Source: Trueperaceae bacterium
GTDB taxonomy: Bacteria; Deinococcota; Deinococci; Deinococcales; Trueperaceae
DNA length: 52,968 nt
Assembly (NCBI GenBank): GCA_011390455.1
Contig: JAABSI010000010.1
Location: 1 to 52,968 of the forward strand
Direction of reading: 5' to 3'
A program made the translations under genes and the position numbers. The notes below the pieces were generated by a model. That model was not told the origin of the DNA and ran no database searches. It saw only the letters and a list, made by a program, of their open reading frames with translations. Shown here one piece after another: positions 45,776-52,968 of the stretch. Every line of letters begins with the position of its first letter. Within the stretch, counting starts at the first letter, position 1.

Positions 45776-45781
45776 AGTGTA
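45776..45781 (-). promoter_or_regulatory. -10 box TACACT for the CoA-transferase operon
   Basis: TACACT on the minus strand ends 6 nt before the ATG at 45769, consistent with leaderless transcription. Confidence 0.5.
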
Positions 45782-45934
45782 GCCCGCCGCAGGCGCCGCC
45801 CCGGGGCGCGCGCCCACCCGGACAGGAGCGTCCAGCGCGCGTCTCAGGGGGTGTTCACGACCGCTTCATGGGGCACCCATTCGCGCCGGCACCGTGGTAG
45901 CGTCTCGGAGCAAACCAACGAAGGAGGCACATCT

Positions 45935-46906
45935 ATGCGGACCCACAAGTGGATCCTCTCGCTCGCGGCCCTGCTGTTGATCGGTCTGGCCGCCGGCCAG
46001 ACCCAGCTCTCGATCGCGACCGGCGGCACCGGCGGCGTGTACTACCCCGTCGGCGGCGGCTACGCCCAGGTCATCGAGCAGTTCGTCGACGGCTACTCGG
46101 CGACCGTCGAGGCGACCAACGCTTCGGTCGACAACGTCGCGTTCATCTCGCGCGGCGAGGCCGATCTGGCGCTCGCGCTCGGGGACACCGTGCTCGCCGC
46201 GTACGCCGGCACCGGGCGCTTCGGCCCCGACGGCAACCTGCCGCAGCTGGCCAACCTGCGCGCGCTGACGGTCGCCTACACCAACGCCGTCCACATCATC
46301 ACCGTCGAGGGCTCGGGCATCGAGAGCCTCGCGGATCTGCGCGGCAAGCGCGTCTCCGTGGGCGCCCCCGGCTCCGGCACCGAGGTGTCGGCGCAGACGA
46401 TCCTGAACGCCGTCGGCATCACCTACGACGACTTCCAGGTCGAGCGCCTCTCGGCCAACGAGACCGGCGACGCGCTGCGCGACGGCACCATCGACGCCGG
46501 CTTCTGGTCCGGCGGCGTGCCGACGGGTGCGGTCCTCTCGCTCGCCGAATCGCGCCAGATCAAGCTCGTTCCCGTCAGCGACGAAGAGTTCGCCGCGATC
46601 AACGCCGCCAACGCGACGCTGATTCGGTACGTCTTCCCGGCCGGCGCCTACCGCGGCATCGAGGAGACCGCCTCGATCGGCACGCCGAACCTGCTCATCG
46701 TGGCCTCCGAGATGGACGAGGAGCTCGCCTACACCTTCACCAAGGCGCTCTTCGAGAACATCGGCGTCGTCCGGGCGATCCACCCGTCGGCCAACGAGAC
46801 CGTGGCCGAAGCGGCGCTCGCCTCCCCGATCCCGCTGCACGCCGGCGCGATCCGCTACTTCGAAGAGATCGGCCTCGACGTGCCCGACCGGCTCAAGGTC
46901 GACTGA
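45935..46906 (+). CDS. TAXI-type TRAP transporter solute-binding protein
   Basis: A 323-residue periplasmic receptor with signal peptide (MRTHKWILSLAALLLIGLAAG) and the TAXI hallmark LSIATGGTGGVYYPVGGGYA, followed by SADLALALGD-like EADLALALGDTVLAA and LRGKRVSVGAPGSGTEVSAQ. Such receptors bind small carboxylates or amino acids such as glutamate. A strong AAGGAGG at 45921-45927 precedes the ATG, and a -10 type TAGCGT is at 45898-45903. It is first in an operon with a DUF1850 protein and the fused TRAP permease. Confidence 0.95.
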   Translation: MRTHKWILSLAALLLIGLAAGQTQLSIATGGTGGVYYPVGGGYAQVIEQFVDGYSATVEATNASVDNVAFISRGEADLALALGDTVLAAYAGTGRFGPDGNLPQLANLRALTVAYTNAVHIITVEGSGIESLADLRGKRVSVGAPGSGTEVSAQTILNAVGITYDDFQVERLSANETGDALRDGTIDAGFWSGGVPTGAVLSLAESRQIKLVPVSDEEFAAINAANATLIRYVFPAGAYRGIEETASIGTPNLLIVASEMDEELAYTFTKALFENIGVVRAIHPSANETVAEAALASPIPLHAGAIRYFEEIGLDVPDRLKVD

Positions 46907-46937
46907 CCTGAAGCACGACGCGACCGGTCCTCGCACG

Positions 46938-47462
46938 GTGGGCACCGGCACGAACCGGGGCAGGCGTCCGCGCCTGCCCCTCGTCGTGGTCGGAAGCGTA
47001 GCGGTCTTCCTCGCGATGGTCGGATCGCTGCCGATGGCCTACGACGTGCTCTGGCGCCCCGGCCCCGAGCTGGTCGTGACGACCGACGCGGGCGAGGAGC
47101 TCGTCCGGGTCTCGCTCAAGACCGACCCCACCTGGGAGTACGTCTGGGTGCACTCCGTCGCCCAGGTCCGGGTCCGCGACGTGTTCGCCTGGCGGGACGG
47201 TACGATGCTGCTCACGGACCAGTTGACGCCGCTGATCGACATCGCGGGGCTCGGCCACACCCCGGGCCGGGGCGAACTTCGCGACGACGGCGACGGCGGC
47301 TATTGGATCGCCGGCATCGATGCGCCCATCGCGGGCAACGTGCACCGCTTCATCATCGGCACGGAGCGCGCGCCCACGACGTTCGTCCACGCCGGGCGAT
47401 CCTTCGAGTTGACCGATACCCATCCGGGCGTGCACGCCCGCATCGAGGTGTTCGAGCCATGA
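46938..47462 (+). CDS. DUF1850 protein of the TAXI-TRAP operon
   Basis: A 174-residue protein with one N-terminal transmembrane segment (LPLVVVGSVAVFLAMVGSLP) and an exported beta-rich domain with EELVRVSLKTDPTWEYVWVH, then VRVRDVFAWRDGTMLLTDQL. DUF1850 proteins are regularly found between TAXI receptors and fused TRAP permeases and are assumed to be accessory subunits; no biochemical role is established. GTG start at 46938 gives a short basic lead before the membrane segment. The stop overlaps the permease ATG (ATGA). Confidence 0.85.
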   Translation: MGTGTNRGRRPRLPLVVVGSVAVFLAMVGSLPMAYDVLWRPGPELVVTTDAGEELVRVSLKTDPTWEYVWVHSVAQVRVRDVFAWRDGTMLLTDQLTPLIDIAGLGHTPGRGELRDDGDGGYWIAGIDAPIAGNVHRFIIGTERAPTTFVHAGRSFELTDTHPGVHARIEVFEP

Positions 47463-49465
47463 GCGATCCACGACCGGCGGTCACCATCGAGCCCGAAGAG
47501 CGCGTGAACCTGCCGGTCGCCCGGTGGGTGGTCGTCGCGATCACGCTGCTCGGGGTCGCCCTCGGCCTGTTCCAGCTCTACACGGCCGGCTTCCGACCGC
47601 TCAACCTCTTCTATCAGCGCGGCTTCCACCTCACGGTCATCTTGCTCATCACCTTCTTGGCCTTCCCGATCGGCCGCGCCAAGCGCAACTGGCTCGGCTG
47701 GCTGATCGACGGCGCCTTCCTCGCCGGCGCCACGTACGCCGGCGGCTATCTGATCTACGACCTCGACGGCATCATCGGCCGCTCGGGGTTCTTCTTGCAG
47801 CGCGACATCGTCGCCGGCATCGTCATGGTGGCCGTGCTCCTCGAGGCCTCGCGGCGCGTGATCGGCATCACGATCACCGCGATCGCGTCGATCTTCATCC
47901 TGTACGCGATGGCGGGGCCGCGCGGCGCGCTCCCGTGGCTGGGCGAGTGGCTTCCCGGCATCCTGTCGCACCGCGGGTACACGACCGATCGCCTGATCGG
48001 TCAGCTGTTCCTGGGGCAGGAGGGCATCTTCGGCCTCCCGCTCGGCGTCGCGGCCACCGTCGTCTTCACCTTCGTGCTGTTCGGTGCGTTCCTCGAGATG
48101 ACCGGCGCGGGCAAGTTCTTCATCGACCTGGCGTTCTCGCTCGCCGGGCGGCAGCGCGGCGGCCCCGCCAAGGCCGCCATCGTCGCGTCCGGCTTCCTCG
48201 GCTCGATCTCGGGCAGCGCCATCGCCAACGTGGTCACGACCGGCGCCTTCTCGATCCCGCTCATGAAGAAGCTCGGCTACAGCAAGGAAGAGGCCGGCGG
48301 CGTCGAGGCCGCGGCCTCGACGGGCGGTCAGGTGCTGCCGCCGATCATGGGGGCGGGCGCCTTCCTGATGGCCGAGTACACCGGCCTCCCCTACGCCGAG
48401 ATCGTGCGCCTCTCGATCCTGCCGGCCTTCTTGTACTTCGCGACCGTGTACCTGTTCGTCGACATCATCGCCGCCAAGCGCGGCATGCGCGGCATGTCCG
48501 GCGCGGAACTGCCGCAGCTTCGCCAGGTGATGCGCGACGGCTGGTACTACCTGGTGCCGCTCGGCATCTTGGTGTGGTTCCTGCTCGCCAGCATCTCGCC
48601 CAACCGGGTCGGGTTCATCGCGATCGTGTCGATCCTGATCGTCTCGGTGCTCCGCTGGGGCATCCGGCGCTGGATCCTCAAGGTCGACGACGGCCCTCGG
48701 CGCAGCCCGGGCGGCATGATCGTCAGCGTGGTCGCCCGGCTGGTCGACGCGCTCGTGGTCGGCGCCCGCAACGCGGTCCCCGTCAGCGTCGCCTGCGCGG
48801 TCGCCGGCGTCGTCGTCGGCGTGATCACCCTCACCGGCCTGGGCCTCAAGTTCTCGGCGCTCATGCTCACGTTCTCGGGGGGCAACCTGCTGATCGCGCT
48901 GGTGCTCCTGGCGCTCGCGAGCCTGGTGCTCGGCCTGGGCCTGCCGGTGACGGCGAGCTACATCGTGCTGGCGGTGCTGGCCGCGCCGCTGCTGACGAGC
49001 GAGTTCGGCATCCCCATCCTGATCGCCCACCTGGTGATCTTCTGGTACTCGCAGGATTCGAACGTGACGCCGCCGGTGGCGCTCGCCGCCTTCGCCGGGG
49101 CCGCCATCGCGAACGGCGACCCCATGCGCACGGGCGTCCAGGCCTGGAAGTTCGCCAAGGGGCTCTACCTGATCCCGCTCTTCATGGTCTACAACCCCGA
49201 GATCATCATCGGCGGCAACCCGATCTACGTCGGCTGGACGGTGCTCACCGCGATCACGGCGCTCTTCGCCTTCGCCGCCGCCCTCGAGGGGTGGATGTTC
49301 ACGAAGATGTACTGGTTCTCGCGGATCCTCGCCACCGTCGGGCTGGTGCTGGTCTTCTACCCGTCGTTCCCGTACGAGATCGCGGGCTTCGCGCTCATGA
49401 TGCTCGTGCTGGGGATCAACTGGACCAAGCTGCGGCGCGAGCGGGCGGCGGCAGCAGCGACCTAG
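47459..49465 (+). CDS. TRAP transporter fused 4TM/12TM permease
   Basis: A 668-residue sodium-driven secondary transporter subunit in which the small (DctQ) and large (DctM) parts are fused, as usual for TAXI systems. It has about 16-17 hydrophobic segments. Conserved DctM-type segments include SGFLGSISGSAIANVVTTGA, AAASTGGQVLPPIMGAGAFL and LVLGLGLPVTASYIVLAVLA. Translationally coupled to the DUF1850 gene. The last residues are basic (WTKLRRERAAAAAT). Substrate specificity lies in the binding protein and is not known. Confidence 0.96.
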   Translation: MSDPRPAVTIEPEERVNLPVARWVVVAITLLGVALGLFQLYTAGFRPLNLFYQRGFHLTVILLITFLAFPIGRAKRNWLGWLIDGAFLAGATYAGGYLIYDLDGIIGRSGFFLQRDIVAGIVMVAVLLEASRRVIGITITAIASIFILYAMAGPRGALPWLGEWLPGILSHRGYTTDRLIGQLFLGQEGIFGLPLGVAATVVFTFVLFGAFLEMTGAGKFFIDLAFSLAGRQRGGPAKAAIVASGFLGSISGSAIANVVTTGAFSIPLMKKLGYSKEEAGGVEAAASTGGQVLPPIMGAGAFLMAEYTGLPYAEIVRLSILPAFLYFATVYLFVDIIAAKRGMRGMSGAELPQLRQVMRDGWYYLVPLGILVWFLLASISPNRVGFIAIVSILIVSVLRWGIRRWILKVDDGPRRSPGGMIVSVVARLVDALVVGARNAVPVSVACAVAGVVVGVITLTGLGLKFSALMLTFSGGNLLIALVLLALASLVLGLGLPVTASYIVLAVLAAPLLTSEFGIPILIAHLVIFWYSQDSNVTPPVALAAFAGAAIANGDPMRTGVQAWKFAKGLYLIPLFMVYNPEIIIGGNPIYVGWTVLTAITALFAFAAALEGWMFTKMYWFSRILATVGLVLVFYPSFPYEIAGFALMMLVLGINWTKLRRERAAAAAT

Positions 49466-49538
49466 ACCCGATCGGTCGACGTTGCGACCAAGGCCGACCG
49501 GGTCCCCGCACTCGACGTCGGGGAGCGGTCGTTCGCGG

Positions 49539-49599
49539 GCGCTCCGCGAACCTTGTAAATCAAACGTTCGACGTTGGATTTGCAAGGTTCCGCGAGCGC
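49539..49599. repeat. Long imperfect inverted repeat (29-bp arms, 3-nt loop)
   Basis: Arms 49539-49567 and 49571-49599 pair at 24 of 29 positions with one further G-T, around the loop TCG. The inner part (AACCTTG, AAATC, AACGT) is much richer in A+T than neighbouring DNA. It lies between the convergent TRAP permease and phosphodiesterase genes and could be a bidirectional terminator or a small mobile-element remnant. A weaker hairpin GGTCG-N6-CGACC lies just upstream near 49475-49490. Confidence 0.75.
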
Positions 49600-49665
49600 C
49601 GCGGCACCGTCCTCCGCCACTTGCCCACGCTCCCGCCGCTTGCCCACGCGCGCGAGGTGCTCGGG

Positions 49666-50571
49666 TCAGCGCCCCAGCAGCGCCAGCGCCAGGTCGGGTC
49701 GGTCGGTGATGAGCCCGCCCACGCCCAGGTCGAGCAGGCGCCGCATCTCGGCCTCGTCGTTGATCGTCCAGACGTCGAGGCGCACGTTGCGCTCGCGCAG
49801 CCCGCGCACCATCCGCGGTGCGACGATCTCGATCGAACCCTGGCGGACGGGCACCTGGAAGGCGTCCGCCGCCGGCGTGGTCCAGCGCCCGAGCCCGAGC
49901 AGGTTGAAGACGTAGAACGCGCGCACCTCGTCGGGTCCGGCCGACGTCGCGACCTCCGGGCAGAGCTCGCGGAAGCGCCGCAGGTTGGCGTCCAGGAACG
50001 AGGCCGCCAGGACGCTCGCCTCGCGGCCGGTGGCGCGGATCACCGCGCAGGTCGCCTCGGGCACGCGGGGGTCGGCCGACTTCATGTCGAGGTTGACCCC
50101 GACGGTCGGGAACGCCTCCAAGACCTCCTGGAGGGTGGGGATCGCCAGCCCCTGGCCGCGGAACGGGAACGCGTCGGCTTCGCCGCCGGGCGGCCGCCAG
50201 TCGTGGGCGGCGTCGAGCTCCTGCAGCTCGGCGTAGGTGTAGTCGACGACGAGCCCGGTGCCGTCGGTGGTGCGGTCGACGGTGTCGTCGTGGATGACCA
50301 CGATCACGCCGTCGGCGGTGATCTGGGTGTCGAGCTCGAGCACGTCGACGCCCAGGGCGACGGCGTGGGCGAAGGCCTGCATGGTGTTGCCCGGGTTGAG
50401 GTGGTCGCCGCCGGCGTGGGCGTGGACGTGCACCCGGTCCTCGAGGAAGGAGGCGTAGTACGCGCGTTCGGGCCGCGGCTGCCCCAGGATGGCGCCGACC
50501 GCGTAGGCGACGGCGAGGAAGGCGGCGAGGACGCCGAGGGCGCGGAACGGGCGGAAGCGACGGCGGGCCAT
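49666..50571 (-). CDS. Glycerophosphodiester phosphodiesterase, membrane-anchored
   Basis: A 301-residue GDPD-family enzyme hydrolysing glycerophosphodiesters to glycerol 3-phosphate and alcohol. One N-terminal membrane anchor (FRALGVLAAFLAVAYAVGAI) is followed by the TIM-barrel motifs VHAHAGGDHLNPGNTMQAF (an unusual His-Ala-Gly-Gly for the common HRG), DVLELDTQITADGVIVVIHD (metal Glu/Asp and catalytic His) and NLDMKS. The ATG at 50571 is preferred over the ATG at 50580, because the latter overlaps a TAGCAT -10 box that places transcription start near 50571. Confidence 0.9.
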   Translation of the reverse strand: MARRRFRPFRALGVLAAFLAVAYAVGAILGQPRPERAYYASFLEDRVHVHAHAGGDHLNPGNTMQAFAHAVALGVDVLELDTQITADGVIVVIHDDTVDRTTDGTGLVVDYTYAELQELDAAHDWRPPGGEADAFPFRGQGLAIPTLQEVLEAFPTVGVNLDMKSADPRVPEATCAVIRATGREASVLAASFLDANLRRFRELCPEVATSAGPDEVRAFYVFNLLGLGRWTTPAADAFQVPVRQGSIEIVAPRMVRGLRERNVRLDVWTINDEAEMRRLLDLGVGGLITDRPDLALALLGR

Positions 50572-50578
50572 GGCAGGC

Positions 50579-50584
50579 ATGCTA
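50579..50584 (-). promoter_or_regulatory. -10 box TAGCAT for the phosphodiesterase gene
   Basis: TAGCAT on the minus strand ends 7 nt before the ATG at 50571 and overlaps the alternative ATG at 50580. Confidence 0.4.
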
Positions 50585-50663
50585 CGGCACGCGGGGCGAA
50601 CGACCGTGGAGGCGGCGCGGCGCGCGTGCTACCGTCCCAGACAGCCGGAGGAGGCACGCCACC

Positions 50664-50876
50664 ATGCGCATCGGACCGTTCGGAATCTGGGAGATCGTCA
50701 TCATCGTGGTGGTGGTCCTGCTGCTCTTCGGTGCGAACCGGCTCCCGGAGCTCGCGCGGACCACGGCCCGCACCATGCGCGACGTCCGCAAGGAGATCCG
50801 CGACCTCAAGTCGGACCTCGACGTCACCGAACCTGCCCCGGCGGCGCGCCCCAAGGCCGAAGCCGACCGCGACTGA
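50664..50876 (+). CDS. tatA: Twin-arginine translocase subunit TatA/TatB
   Basis: A 70-residue Tat component with the classic plan: short N-terminal transmembrane helix (IWEIVIIVVVVLLLFGANRL), hinge FGANRLPELAR, an amphipathic helix (TTARTMRDVRKEIRDLKSDL) and a charged tail. It forms the pore that exports folded proteins. FGxxRLPE is shared by TatA and TatE; no tatC is in the window. ATG at 50664 follows GGAGGAGG. A -10-like TACCGT lies about 30 bases upstream. Confidence 0.93.
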   Translation: MRIGPFGIWEIVIIVVVVLLLFGANRLPELARTTARTMRDVRKEIRDLKSDLDVTEPAPAARPKAEADRD

Positions 50877-50929
50877 CGACCCCACATCGAGGTCGCGCCG
50901 CGGTCGCGAAGCAACGGGCCGCAGGCGTC

Positions 50930-50944
50930 GGGGGCTTCGCCCCC
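50930..50944. terminator. Hairpin between convergent tatA and sigma factor genes
   Basis: GGGGG-CTTCG-CCCCC gives a short, very stable stem with a TTC(G) loop in the 86-bp convergent gap. No T-run, so a plausible but non-canonical bidirectional terminator. Confidence 0.5.
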
Positions 50945-50962
50945 GCGCCATCCGCGGCACGC

Positions 50963-52576
50963 TCAGTCCAGGAAGTCGCGCAGCTTGCGGGTCCGGCTCT
51001 CGTGGTACTTGAGCTTGCGCAGCGCCTTGTTCTCGATCTGACGGATGCGCTCGCGGGTGACCCCGAAGTGGCTGCCGACCTCCTCGAGCGTGTGCTCGCG
51101 GCCGTCGACCAGCCCCTTGCGCAGCTTGAGCACCATCGCCTCGCGCTCGGAGAGCTTGTTGAGCGCTTCGTCGAGCTCCTCGGAGAGGATCACCTTGCTG
51201 GCCTGCTCCACCGGCGACTCGATGTTCTCGTCGGGGATGAAGTCGCCGTAGAAGCTGTCCTCTTCGTCGCCGATCGGGGTCTCGAGGCTGAAGGGTTCGC
51301 GGGTGAGCTTGAACGCCTCCTCGACCTTCTCGGCGTTCCAGTCCGGCCCCATCGCGTCGGCGATCTCGGCGAAGGTCGGTTCGCGCGAGAGCTCCTGCTG
51401 CAACCGGCGGCTGGCGCGGGTGAGCTTGTTGATCGTCTCGACCATGTGCACCGGGATGCGGATGGTGCGCGACTGGTCGGCGATCGCGCGGTTGATCGCC
51501 TGCCGGATCCACCAGGTGGCGTAGGTGCTGAACTTGTAGCGCCGGCGGTACTCGAACTTCTCGACCGCGCGGATCAGGCCCTGGTTGCCCTCTTGGATCA
51601 GATCGAGGAAGCTCATGCCGCGGCCGTTGTACTTCTTGGCGATCGAGACGACCAGGCGCAGGTTGGCCTCGATCAGGTGCTGCCGGGCCAGGTCGCCGTC
51701 CTCGACGATGCGCGCCAGCCGGCGCCGCTGGCGCTCTTCCTCGGGGTAGGCGCCCTCTTCGAGCTGCTTGCGGGCGGCCTCGCCCTCCTCGATGCGGCGC
51801 GCGAGCGAGATCTCCTCCTCGAGCGTGAGGAGCTTGACGCGCCCGATCTCCTGCAGGTACTGGCGGACCGGGTCGTTGGTCTTGACGCGGGCGTCGGCCA
51901 TCGCCTCGGCGCGCGCCTCCATCTCCTCGCGGTCGAGGTCGCTGCGCTCCTCGTCCGTCATCTCGTCGTCGTCGGCGATGTCCTCGTCGTCGAAGCCGCC
52001 GAGGTCCTCTTCGTCGATCGCCTCGTCGTCGGCCAGGTCGGAGATCGTGACGCCCTGCTTCTGGACCAGTTCCATCAGGTCCTCGAAGGTGGCTTCCTCG
52101 GGATCGGCGCCCATCGCCAGCGCCTGGTTGAAGGCGCCGGTCAGCTCGACGGTGTCGATCGAGCCGGACTTCTTGGCTTGGAGGACCACGGCGACGATCG
52201 GCGCCATCGCGAGCCAACCGGTGGTCGGCAGCGGCGGCAGGTCCGCCTCGGCGACGGCCTTGCCACCCTTGGCGCCCTTGCCCGGCTTGCCGGCCTTGGG
52301 TTTGGCGGCGGACTTGGCCTTCGTCTTGGCGGGGGCCTTCGCCGGCGCCTCGGTCGTGGCCGCGGCCTCGGCAGCGACCGCGTCCGCCGACTTCGATGCC
52401 GCGGCCTTCGACTTGGTGGCGCTCGCCTTGGTGCCGCTCGACGATGCGGTCGCGGGCTGCTCGGCCGGCTTGCTCGCCTTCTTCTTCGCCGCCTTCTTGG
52501 GGGCGGGCTCCGCCTCGGCTACCGCCGTGGGCGCCGGTTTCGTTTCGGTCTTGGGGGTGGTTCGGGCCTTGGCCAC
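50963..52576 (-). CDS. rpoD: Principal RNA polymerase sigma factor (RpoD/SigA)
   Basis: Housekeeping sigma-70 factor, 537 residues from a GTG at 52576. The start is set by AGGAGG just upstream, although the frame stays open for another 60 codons. Residues ~1-130 are a Lys/Ala/Pro-rich low-complexity extension ([20 protein letters not shown]), then an acidic stretch, region 1.2 ([20 protein letters not shown]), region 2 ([40 protein letters not shown]), region 3 and region 4 ([20 protein letters not shown]). It recognises TTGACA/TANNNT promoters such as those noted here. Confidence 0.97.
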   Translation of the reverse strand: MAKARTTPKTETKPAPTAVAEAEPAPKKAAKKKASKPAEQPATASSSGTKASATKSKAAASKSADAVAAEAAATTEAPAKAPAKTKAKSAAKPKAGKPGKGAKGGKAVAEADLPPLPTTGWLAMAPIVAVVLQAKKSGSIDTVELTGAFNQALAMGADPEEATFEDLMELVQKQGVTISDLADDEAIDEEDLGGFDDEDIADDDEMTDEERSDLDREEMEARAEAMADARVKTNDPVRQYLQEIGRVKLLTLEEEISLARRIEEGEAARKQLEEGAYPEEERQRRRLARIVEDGDLARQHLIEANLRLVVSIAKKYNGRGMSFLDLIQEGNQGLIRAVEKFEYRRRYKFSTYATWWIRQAINRAIADQSRTIRIPVHMVETINKLTRASRRLQQELSREPTFAEIADAMGPDWNAEKVEEAFKLTREPFSLETPIGDEEDSFYGDFIPDENIESPVEQASKVILSEELDEALNKLSEREAMVLKLRKGLVDGREHTLEEVGSHFGVTRERIRQIENKALRKLKYHESRTRKLRDFLD

Positions 52577-52844
52577 CGTACCTCCTGGGTCGGTCGGGAC
52601 GCGCTCGGTCGCGACGCGCGCGCCGACCGTGCGGCACGCGTAGAACGCCGGACCCACGCGTGGCCCGGCGGCTGGACGGGCGAGCCTACCACGACGTCGC
52701 GGGTCCATCGTCTCGCACGGCACCGGCCGGCGCTTGTATCCCCCACGCGCTAGGGACACAAGTCCCTGTTCGAGCGGTTAGTGCTACGTTAGCGCCAAGC
52801 CCACGACCGAGGCGGCCCGCCGCCTCCATTGAGGAGATCGACCC
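52577..52844. promoter_or_regulatory. Divergent upstream region of the sigma factor gene
   Basis: 268 bp without a gene. A -10-like TAGGCT for the sigma gene is at 52688-52683 (minus strand), giving a leader of about 100 nt. For the rightward gene the best -10 is TACGTT at 52785-52790. No strong -35 is seen on either side. Confidence 0.4.
52752..52767. promoter_or_regulatory. Palindrome AGGGAC-ACAA-GTCCCT
   Basis: Perfect six-base arms, overlapping the position where the -35 element of the rightward gene would lie (17 bases before TACGTT). Candidate operator; it could also be a small hairpin. Confidence 0.45.
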
Positions 52845-52968
52845 ATGCGCCCATTCCGAATCCCGCTCGTCCTGACCATCGCAGCCTTGCTCGGCTTCGG
52901 CCAAGCCCAGAACCTTCCGCGCGTCGAAGCGGCCATGCAGGCCGTCGGCACCTTCTCGTGGATCGTCC
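52845..52968 (+). CDS. Exported solute-binding-like protein (5' fragment)
   Basis: Only 41 codons are inside the window. They encode a signal peptide (MRPFRIPLVLTIAALLGFGQ, with cleavage likely after AQA or QA) and the mature start NLPRVEAAMQAVGTFSWIV. The phrase GTFSW right after the signal peptide resembles NitT/TauT-type ABC binding proteins, but the fragment is too short to be sure. ATG at 52845 is preceded by GAGGAG at 52831-52836. The gene runs off the window edge. Confidence 0.6.
   Translation, partial: MRPFRIPLVLTIAALLGFGQAQNLPRVEAAMQAVGTFSWIV

Noticed and set aside
47300..49585. 761-codon minus-strand frame opposite the TRAP permease
   Set aside because: Shadow of a membrane protein gene; His/Asp/Arg-rich translation without domain features.
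49539..49599. Inverted repeat taken as a terminal inverted repeat of an insertion sequence
   Set aside because: No transposase frame lies nearby and only three bases separate the arms; kept as an unexplained hairpin.
50572..50580. ATG at 50580 as start of the phosphodiesterase
   Set aside because: It overlaps the TAGCAT -10 box, so a transcript from that promoter would not contain it.

Overview
The window is a very GC-rich, gene-dense bacterial chromosome segment. I see no rRNA, tRNA, CRISPR array, transposase or phage gene. Several features point to Deinococcota, most plausibly a Truepera-like lineage; this is inference from gene architecture, not a database match. They are: a glutaminyl-tRNA synthetase carrying a C-terminal GatB/YqeY domain, a dnaK-grpE-dnaJ operon behind an HspR-type (HAIR) operator, a stand-alone CRP-family regulator beside a LexA-like S24 protein, a principal sigma factor with a long Lys/Ala/Pro-rich N-terminus, and many genes whose start codon lies 5-9 nt behind a TANNNT -10 box, as expected for leaderless mRNAs.

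Layout. 1-3.7 kb: end of frr, cdsA, and glnS. 3.7-6.4 kb: an S10 serine carboxypeptidase, a small unknown protein, and a PD-(D/E)XK-like protein with a winged-helix C-terminus. 6.4-14.6 kb: yyaL-addB-addA (DUF255 thioredoxin protein plus AddAB helicase-nuclease), divergent from pdxH. 14.7-19.5 kb: secreted parvulin-type PPIase, then dnaK-grpE-dnaJ. 19.5-21.1 kb: YciI-like protein, DedA/VTT membrane protein, pentapeptide-repeat protein. 21.1-25.1 kb: adenine deaminase, guanine deaminase and a divergent SAM hydroxide adenosyltransferase-like protein. 25.1-27.7 kb: response regulator, NfuA-like Fe-S protein, CRP-family regulator, LexA-like repressor.

27.8-40.1 kb is a single galactoside-utilisation operon of ten genes: sugar-binding protein, two permeases, GH42 beta-galactosidase, LacI-type regulator, GH4 alpha-galactosidase, zinc-type dehydrogenase, Gfo/Idh/MocA dehydrogenase, galT and galK. 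A palindrome sits on its predicted transcription start and is the likely LacI operator. The operon would import alpha- and beta-galactosides, hydrolyse them and pass galactose into the Leloir pathway. It has no ATPase, galE or galM. 40.3-43.0 kb holds a ferric-type ABC binding protein and a fused permease, again without an ATPase. 43.0-45.8 kb: class III CoA-transferase coupled to a membrane-anchored PAF-acetylhydrolase-like hydrolase. 45.9-49.5 kb: TAXI-type TRAP transporter (binding protein, DUF1850 protein, fused permease). 49.5-53.0 kb: a long imperfect inverted repeat, a glycerophosphodiester phosphodiesterase, tatA, the principal sigma factor, and the first codons of a secreted solute-binding-like protein cut by the window edge.

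The most interesting signals are the consistent leaderless-promoter pattern, including one four-codon leaderless mini-ORF coupled to a pentapeptide-repeat gene, the HAIR and LacI operators, paired palindromes at lexA, an AddB whose nuclease site looks dead, and a divergent SAM-hydrolase-like protein beside two purine deaminases. I found no clear defence system or other wholly new multi-gene system.
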